From: Clusia tigrina
Taxonomy: Eukaryota > Arthropoda > Insecta > Diptera > Clusiidae
Length of the DNA stretch: 64,000 nucleotides
NCBI GenBank assembly: GCA_920105625.2
Contig: OV050030.1
Span: 406,921,034 to 406,985,033, forward strand
Reading direction: 5' to 3'
In this document: positions 58,301 to 64,000 of the stretch, piece after piece
How the letters are laid out: each line of letters starts with the position of its first letter
How positions within the stretch are numbered: position 1 is the first letter of the stretch
Notes under the pieces: generated by a model
What the model was told of the DNA's origin: nothing
Seen by the model: the letters and a program-made list of their open reading frames with translations, nothing else
Databases searched by the model: none
Made by a program: the position numbers and the translations under genes

Positions 58301-58432
58301 CATACTACACTCACTACCCGTATCAATAAATGTTGTAGACGCCGTATGATCCACCATTATGAATTTTTCCCCAAACTTTGGTTGCACTTGGCAGTGTTTG
58401 ACATTTGCCTTTTTCCCACAATTTTCTATCAT
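55320..58432 (-). pseudogene. Ty3/gypsy pol, protease to integrase, multiply broken
   Basis: Minus-strand order: protease (FIDTGSECSMIRKTTANKL, about 58340); reverse transcriptase (YASPMILVKKKDGNERLCVD, then SILDLNSGY; the catalytic YMDDILVG near 57425); RNase H (HQIHSDASAIGLAGVLMQND; VIADCNALTTAM, about 56800); H2C2 zinc region (KSCVECAYNKQRGG). It ends with the integrase: DNLGPFLKSKKQNKHILVIV, TRIVYDRGTAFTSREFKQFC and SPRANGQVERTNRT with D, D and E present. A GPFIVTKILG-type C-terminus continues in other frames to about 55320. Roughly eight frameshifts or stops. Clade not assigned. Confidence 0.87.
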
Positions 58433-58930
58433 ATTTATTCAGACGATGGTTTGTTCTTTATTTGATCAGAATATTATCGCAATTCTGGCCACAATAGGAC
58501 AAATGCTTTTTACATGTTTTTAGTTTACCAAATTGTTTTCATTTGTAATTCACACGAGCTCCGCCCTTCCGACATTTCTCGTTGTTTAAAACAAAATAAC
58601 AATTTTTACAAATTCCGCGAAAGAGACGATTAAACGAAAGTGCAAGTCTTCAATACAGTGTCTAGTTCTGTTTAGATAAACTAAATACTTATAATAACTA
58701 ATTTATAATTTAATAAAAGTGATAAAGAAACAATCAAACAAACAAAGGAACTGTTATATACATATATGAGTTAAAAGTTGAAAGAGACAACAAATAAAGT
58801 AATCCCGGTTGTGTGGTGTTGCCACAGTGGACTCTGGCCATAACAATTGGTTAGAGTTACCACACCAAATTTTGTTTATATAAATATTCGCGTATGATTT
58901 TGACTAAGTATGGAGCAGCCTGAAATGATT
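58433..58930. other. Gypsy 5' remnant or spacer
   Basis: Minus-strand frames contain scattered Cys residues upstream of the protease that might be a gag zinc knuckle, but no clear motif. Otherwise non-genic. Confidence 0.3.
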
Positions 58931-60098
58931 TCAGCGCTTGTATGATGAGATCCGACCTTGCGCATTTCGGATGTCCCACGTGATGATCGCGCAATATCTC
59001 CGAGTATTTATACTGCCCACCGTGGTGTCTGATGCGATCGTTGTGACTCGTTTTATAGCGTCTATCGTTGATCTGCCGCGTCGGAAACTAAATTGATCTT
59101 TTGATAGCTTTGGATCGACTCGACGCTCATCTGGCTTCTTTCCGGGCTTGAGCGAGAGAACCAGCCGTTGCTTTTTCCAGACCCCTGGAAAACATCCTGC
59201 TCTTAAGCACTCGGTATACATGCTTGCAAAGATCTGCGGACGCTCGTGGATTGCAAGATTCAGAGCAATGTTCGGAATACTGTCTGGTCCTGGCGCCTTC
59301 TTGTCTCCCATCCTAGCTGTCGCATCCAGTACTTCCTCTGAGGTTACCTCCGGAAAATTATTGACTGGCACATCATACTCTGGAGTTTCTTCCTGCATTG
59401 GGAATAATGTCGCCACTATGTCCCTTAGTAGTGCTGGGCATGTTGGTTGCGGCGCCTTCGGACCGTGGACCTGCCGGCATAATCACCTTATATACCTTAC
59501 CCTATGGACCGTTATTTGCAGCGTCGATGAGCTCACGGTATGCACGCTTTTTAGTAGCTGCAATTTCCGTTCGGAGCTTTTTTCGTAGCTTGGCGAACTC
59601 GTAATGAAGATGCTAGAAGTCGGGATTGCGCCATGCTCTTTGGCTTTTCCTCCTAGCCTTGATGCAGTTTGCTATGATTTCTGCGATCTCGTAGACAGGC
59701 CTTCTTGGCAATCTGCTCTTTCTGGCCGGCATTGCTGCGTCGCACCATTTCATAACTGCTGCCATTGTCCTTGTTACTTTTGATGTGACTGTTGCATTAC
59801 CTACGGTCTGCGCAAAATTGTTCCAGATATGTACGAAAAGGTCTTTATCAAGCCTTATCGACACCCATCCCTTAGGTGTCGTGGCTTTGGGTTTCGTTCG
59901 AATATTCCGATTTAGCTGTATTTCCATTACTAGCGCCCGGTGATCGCTCTGTGTGTGCATGTTGCTTTTCCTCCAGCGCATTTTCTTTGCCATGTTACTG
60001 TTGGCAATGGCCAGATCAATGATCGACTAGCTTCTGCATTCTCAAACGTAGTCACGCCAGGGGTGTTCAGCAGCGACAGGTTTAGGGCTCTGATGAAC
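58931..60098 (-). pseudogene. R1-like non-LTR element fragment, endonuclease end and reverse transcriptase
   Basis: From 60098 the endonuclease C-terminus reads TPGVTTFENAEASRSLIDLA and SDHRALVMEIQL with the SDH motif. It continues with a spacer containing KARRKSQRAWRN and then, after a break at 59613, the reverse transcriptase N-terminal palm: DKKAPGPDSIPNIALNLAI, QRLVLSLKPGKKPDERRVD and QFSFRRGRSTIDAIKRV. Internal deletions remove the motif between the last two. It stops at 60098 where a gypsy LTR begins, and at 58931 in unknown sequence. Confidence 0.82.
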
Positions 60099-60579
60099 TG
60101 TTGTGAGTTAGAATCAAGCTACCTACGCGTAGTTGACTCACAGCAACGGCTCCTATTAAATTCATTAAGAACGCACATATTTTTAGGGTGCAAATATTGA
60201 AAATGAACAGTAATTATTCATTAATTATGATGTAAACTTTTAGGGTGTCACAGTTCCGCAGTCAAGCTGACGAGGGGCATTTAGAATGCACCGACGACAC
60301 TTTTACTTGCAGTAGGTCAGCGGGCTTGAGCAACTGACACCAAGTAACAATTGCGTAACTGGAACACCAGAAAAGTGAAGACGTAGACTGTAATGTTTAT
60401 TTGTAAATAGTATATAAGAACTAGCATTTTAAGAATAAAGCTCTTGTTGTTTTAAACCTAAAAGAGTGCAGTGCTCATTTAAGAAAGTGGTGTAGGTTTA
60501 CAGGTTCCCGCGCAGGACAAGCCGCGACAGGATATTCCAGAGGACGTCTCTCGCCGACAAGCAGATACGGACCCCAACA
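60099..60579 (+). repeat. 5' LTR of gypsy element 3
   Basis: A 481 bp LTR, TGTTGTGAGTTAG ... GACCCCAACA, with TATATAAG at 60411-60418 and AATAAA at 60434-60439, the compact promoter and polyadenylation layout of an LTR. It is homologous to the copies at 1706-2216 and 14175-14664. The element inserted into an R1-like fragment. Confidence 0.9.
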
Positions 60580-60580
60580 T

Positions 60581-60597
60581 TTTGGCGCAGCCGGTCT
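60581..60597 (+). promoter_or_regulatory. Primer-binding site of gypsy element 3
   Basis: TTTGGCGCAGCCGGTC, one base after the LTR end, complementary to a tRNA 3' end of the type used by 17.6/297-like elements. Confidence 0.8.
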
Positions 60598-61545
60598 AAA
60601 GGACCTATTGGAGCAATCCCAGGGCAAGGAACCCTGAAGCAGAGAGGCATCCTGCAACAAATTCGAAGGACCTCATCTAAGGACACTGTGGAAAAAAGGA
60701 TGTCATCGGGAAAAATAATGGTGAGTAGAGTGTATAGTAGCGTAAAATAAGTAGATACTTCTGCGACCCTGAAGGCGCCGTAGCGCTGGTCAAAGAAGTC
60801 GCAACCTATAGGCGCGTTTGCGCTGTTGCACGCAGCTTTGAATGGCAACCATAAACCGTCAGTATGATCGGACGGTCTATGTATGTTCATCCTAGCTGTG
60901 AGGATTTTTTTTTTAGGGGATTTGTGTTTGTTTGTCGGTAGGGACATTTATATGATTCAATTTATATTGTTTTAAAATCAAAATAAAGATTGATTTAAAT
61001 ATTTGGCATTTTGAGTTTAGGGTATTAGGTGAAGAGGTGCAGACAACACGTGTTGTTGCATTAAAGTTTTTTGTAGTTCGGAAACTACGATTTGCGTAGC
61101 AATGTTGAAGAAAACATTTAAATGCTATTATTATGTGGCGCATACGTTACGGGTTTATTTTTAAATATGGATTCAAATTTCCGGGAATGAATCAAGACAC
61201 TTTTGCCGGTAAATCAAATTTCGGTTTTTACAAACATATGGCCTTTTCTATGGATTCTTGGATGGTGAGAGGAAATCAAGGAGTATCTGTGGGAAGTCAA
61301 GAACCAATTTGCATTGATGGAAGGACTTAATGGACGCCGGTAGACAGCGGATATGGAACTTTGTGATGGAAAACAAGTATAGCAGAATATGTATATAAAG
61401 ATAGAATTTACGGTGGAATGTTTTTTTTTGAAATTGGTATTTATCAATAAGTAAGATGGAATAAAATATTGGGAATAACAAGTTTTATCAATTATTGGAT
61501 TTTTATTTGTAATTGGGATACGACATCTGTTCTGGCATTTGGGAT
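60598..61545 (+). mobile_element. Long leader of gypsy element 3
   Basis: About 0.95 kb of non-coding sequence between the primer-binding site and gag. The first 330 bases are conserved with 13846-14174. No long ORF in this strand. Confidence 0.65.
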
Positions 61546-63906
61546 ATGACGAAGGAAGCGCAAGGATTACTGCTGAGACAGGAACAAATTGGCGAAACGA
61601 TTGAAAAGCTGGTCCGTAACTTTAAGAAAGACGGCAGGTTACGTAAGGACAACGTGTATTATCGCAAGCGAATAACACAGTTGCAAGGTCTGGGGAGAGA
61701 GTTCAACAATAATCACGGACTGTTGTTGCCTCACGCAGTTGAGTACGACAAGGGAAAATATTTTGCGGAAAACTACGCAGACTACATAAATAGTCTGGTC
61801 AACGAATGGGCAGATACATTTAGTTCTGAATTAGAAGGACTAGGGCAACAAACAGTGAGTTTGGTTTCGCCAGACGAGGAAGTAAGGAACAGACTAAAAT
61901 CAATATAGTCAGAGGTGAAACTGTTTACTGGGAAAATAGTTGACCAGTTCGAAGCGAGTACAAGCAGGGAAGAAGCTCAGGAATTGTGGAAGCAGGCGAA
62001 TGCCGGAGGAGCTGTGTCACCATTAGAAGTAGCGGATCAAGCCTTTACGGCAATCCAAAGAAGAACAGAAGAAAAGTTATTCAGTTTTCATAAGAAAACA
62101 GAAGATTTGAGAGCACAAAAAGAGTATCTTGAGAAAAAGGTAAAGGAACTTTCTCAGAGATTGACGGAAACAGAGGAAGCAGCAACGCTGTTGGAAAAGG
62201 AGTGTGCAGGATTGAAAAGAGGACGGGCGACCAATAGCAACCCACATAGAAAGGAGAGATCAAAATCAGCATCGGCTGGATTTACACAGACAGTGTTGAC
62301 ATTGCCTCCTGAAGTTCGCTGGCTGGAGTATTTAACTCCGGAAGGGATAGGTCGTGTGGTAAAGCCTAGATTAGTATTGACTGGAGAAAGTGAAGCGGGA
62401 TTTTTATTTGACGCATCGGAAATCGGTGTCGAGCCATTTACTCCAGAACGTCCGGTAACTAATAAAAATAAGGGATATACGCCAAAAGAGCCAGAAGCAA
62501 TAACGGTACAGGACAGGCCCAATACTGTGGACAGTATTTCGCCTGTACGAACAACCGATCGAAGACTAATTAGTTTGAGTCCGTCATTGGTCAATTACCT
62601 CTCAGATCCGGGAGAAGTGAATCTAGGAACGACCCACAAAGATAGCGCTCAAGTTTTACCGGTCATAAGTAAAACAAAAATACGTAAAATGGGTATAGAG
62701 GAGATTTCAAAGACCGTGTCCAGGCTAGTACCTGTGTTTACTGGTGCTGCTTCAGAAGATTTAAGGTCCGAACTCAGTAGGTTCATTCAAGGTTGTGAAC
62801 TTGCAAAGCGAAGCATAGGCCCTGATGAGTTGCAGGACTTCTTTGACTGTGTTAAGCAAAGGTTATTTGGAGATGCGTACAACCTTGTGCTGCCAAAACA
62901 ATTCGCCAGTGTGAATGAACTTTACGGCCTTCTGAAGAGAACTTATCTAAAGGAGAGAACTCTGGAAGACATATCCCAAGAAATTAGAATCGGGAAACAA
63001 CTGGCAGGTGAAGACATACGCGCCTTTGCCAGGCGTTTGGAGTCACTTCGGATGATGGCCCAAGAAGTAATCAAGAATAAGTACGATGGCGTTGGTGATA
63101 CCGCGTTATTATACGAAGTTGACAAGTCGGTCTTAACGACTTTCGTAGTGGGGCTCCGCAACTCCGCTCTTAAAATTCATATGCTGAATAGCAAAACAGG
63201 AAATCTGGAGGAATTGGTAGAAGAAGCAATTCGAGCGCAAGTCCTTGTGGAACGGAGTACGGCCGGATTGGGGGAGATACATATGTTGGAAAATAGACAG
63301 GACAATTTAACTGCCGCTGTCATGGATAGAGAAGGAAATAATTTCGTCCCAAACGTATACAGAGGAGCGTATAATCCCGGTATCTCCGACAGCAGAGCCG
63401 CGTATCAGAGAAATCCGCACAGGGGGGTTGTACAGAAGGCTCCCACATGTTCGTTCTGCCATAGGCCAGGCCATACAAGAGATGAATGCATTACACGCAA
63501 GAATACGCCCTATTGTATGGAGTGCCAAACATATGGTCATGAGGCAAGTAGACAGTGCCAATTAGACAATAAATGGGATCAAAGTAGAAGGCAGCCAGGT
63601 ACGCGGCGCCCAGATCCACCCTTAAGGGACAGCAGGGGTAGTGGTCCTCGAGTCAACTCAACGGAAGGGATTAACCAAGGAAGAAATCCTTTCAACACGG
63701 GGAATGGTCAGCAGCGACCAAATTAGAATTTTAGAGGTGGACAAAGGTTAGGCAACACCCAACAGGGGTTGAAATGCTTCTCATGTGGACGGATGGGGCA
63801 TCGTGCTGCGGAATGCAGGGATAGACAGTTCCAACAAAGGAACCAGGGAAACTTCCAGCGGCCCAGTCGAGGCCAGTAGACTGGAAAGCCAAAAGAAAGA
63901 GAGTAA
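61546..63906 (+). pseudogene. Gypsy element 3 gag, one frame with in-frame amber codons
   Basis: A single frame from ATG 61546 runs to TAA 63904, interrupted by TAG at 61906, 63724 and 63877. It has an N-terminal helical region (LLRQEQIGETIEKLVRNFKK) and a coiled coil (KEYLEKKVKELSQRLTETEE), then a capsid-like core with LRSELSRFIQGCELAKRSIG and EDIRAFARRLESLRMMAQEV. Three CCHC knuckles follow: CSFCHRPGHTRDEC, CMECQTYGHEASRQC and, after the second amber, CFSCGRMGHRAAEC. Gag packages element RNA. The first two ambers fall where a CAG codon would fit, so they may be recent point changes. Lineage within gypsy not assigned. Confidence 0.85.
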
Positions 63907-64000
63907 TAATAAGGCCGGAAATACGTGGGACTAGTAATGTAGGAACTACAGTCCAGGAGAAGGAGGAGCAGGAGGCTCTCCAGTATCACGAAGAGTTAGG
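63825..64000 (+). CDS. Start of gypsy element 3 pol, -1 frame, partial
   Basis: The -1 frame relative to gag is open from 63825 to the window end (VDWKAKRKRVIIRPEIRGT, then QEKEEQEALQYHEEL). Starting from the slippage heptamer at 63846 it would be read as a Gag-Pol fusion. The protease active site is not reached within the window. Confidence 0.6.
63846..63852 (+). promoter_or_regulatory. Programmed -1 frameshift heptamer GGGAAAC
   Basis: GGGAAAC sits in the gag frame as G GGA AAC, exactly the X XXY YYZ phase needed for tandem -1 slippage. The -1 frame is open downstream to the window end and the gag frame stops 25 bases later at the TAG 63877. This is the classic layout for Gag-Pol expression. 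Confidence 0.65.

Noticed and set aside
1..64000. tRNA, rRNA genes
   Set aside because: No cloverleaf with A and B boxes or rRNA core sequence was noticed on either strand; the primer-binding sites only mimic tRNA ends.

Overview
The window is insect nuclear DNA, most likely from a brachyceran fly. Evidence for this: a spliced host gene with short insect-type introns (Atg10), an AT-rich background, and a dense nest of arthropod transposon families (BEL/Pao, Ty3/gypsy, I/R1/jockey-like and RTE non-LTR elements, Penelope, pogo/Tigger, mariner and Mutator-like MITEs). I cannot name the species from sequence alone.

Layout. 1-9 kb: a decayed non-LTR gag, one gypsy-type LTR, a mariner MITE and tandem repeats in otherwise non-genic DNA. 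9.7-10.6 kb: the only intact host gene, Atg10, in three exons. 11.4-15.8 kb: transposon debris with an unusual gypsy block in which one complete LTR has element-internal sequence on both sides.

17.1-28.9 kb is the main surprise: a contiguous block of Wolbachia-type bacterial DNA, now all pseudogenes. In order it holds metC (cystathionine lyase family), murE, an ankyrin-repeat protein with membrane segments, comF, an IS5-family transposase, an OTU plus Ulp1 double cysteine-protease gene, and a gene of about fourteen 46-residue helical repeats resembling TALE-like repeats. Gene spacing is bacterial (metC and murE overlap by 26 bases; murE and the ankyrin gene converge with one base between them), and a Wolbachia-type palindromic repeat sits inside murE. 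An RTE retroposon with a 7-base target duplication splits comF, and a non-LTR 3' end and another 0.34 kb insert break other genes. This fits lateral transfer into the nucleus followed by decay, rather than contamination. The adjacent repeat-protein and protease genes recall the two-gene layout of symbiont reproductive-manipulation loci, but that link is inference.

29-64 kb is a transposon nest: a jockey/CR1-like non-LTR element with an intact 914-residue ORF2 abutting the truncated 3' LTR of an 8 kb BEL/Pao element (itself carrying a 720 bp MULE-type MITE and an LTR-like insert in gag); a second BEL/Pao pol split by an intron-bearing Tigger element; a Penelope element; a second Tigger; a decayed gypsy pol; an R1-like fragment; and the 5' half of a gypsy element with LTR, primer-binding site, long gag, a GGGAAAC slippage site and the start of pol in the -1 frame, running off the window end. 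Apart from Atg10 and a few selfish ORFs, almost nothing here is likely to encode a functional product.
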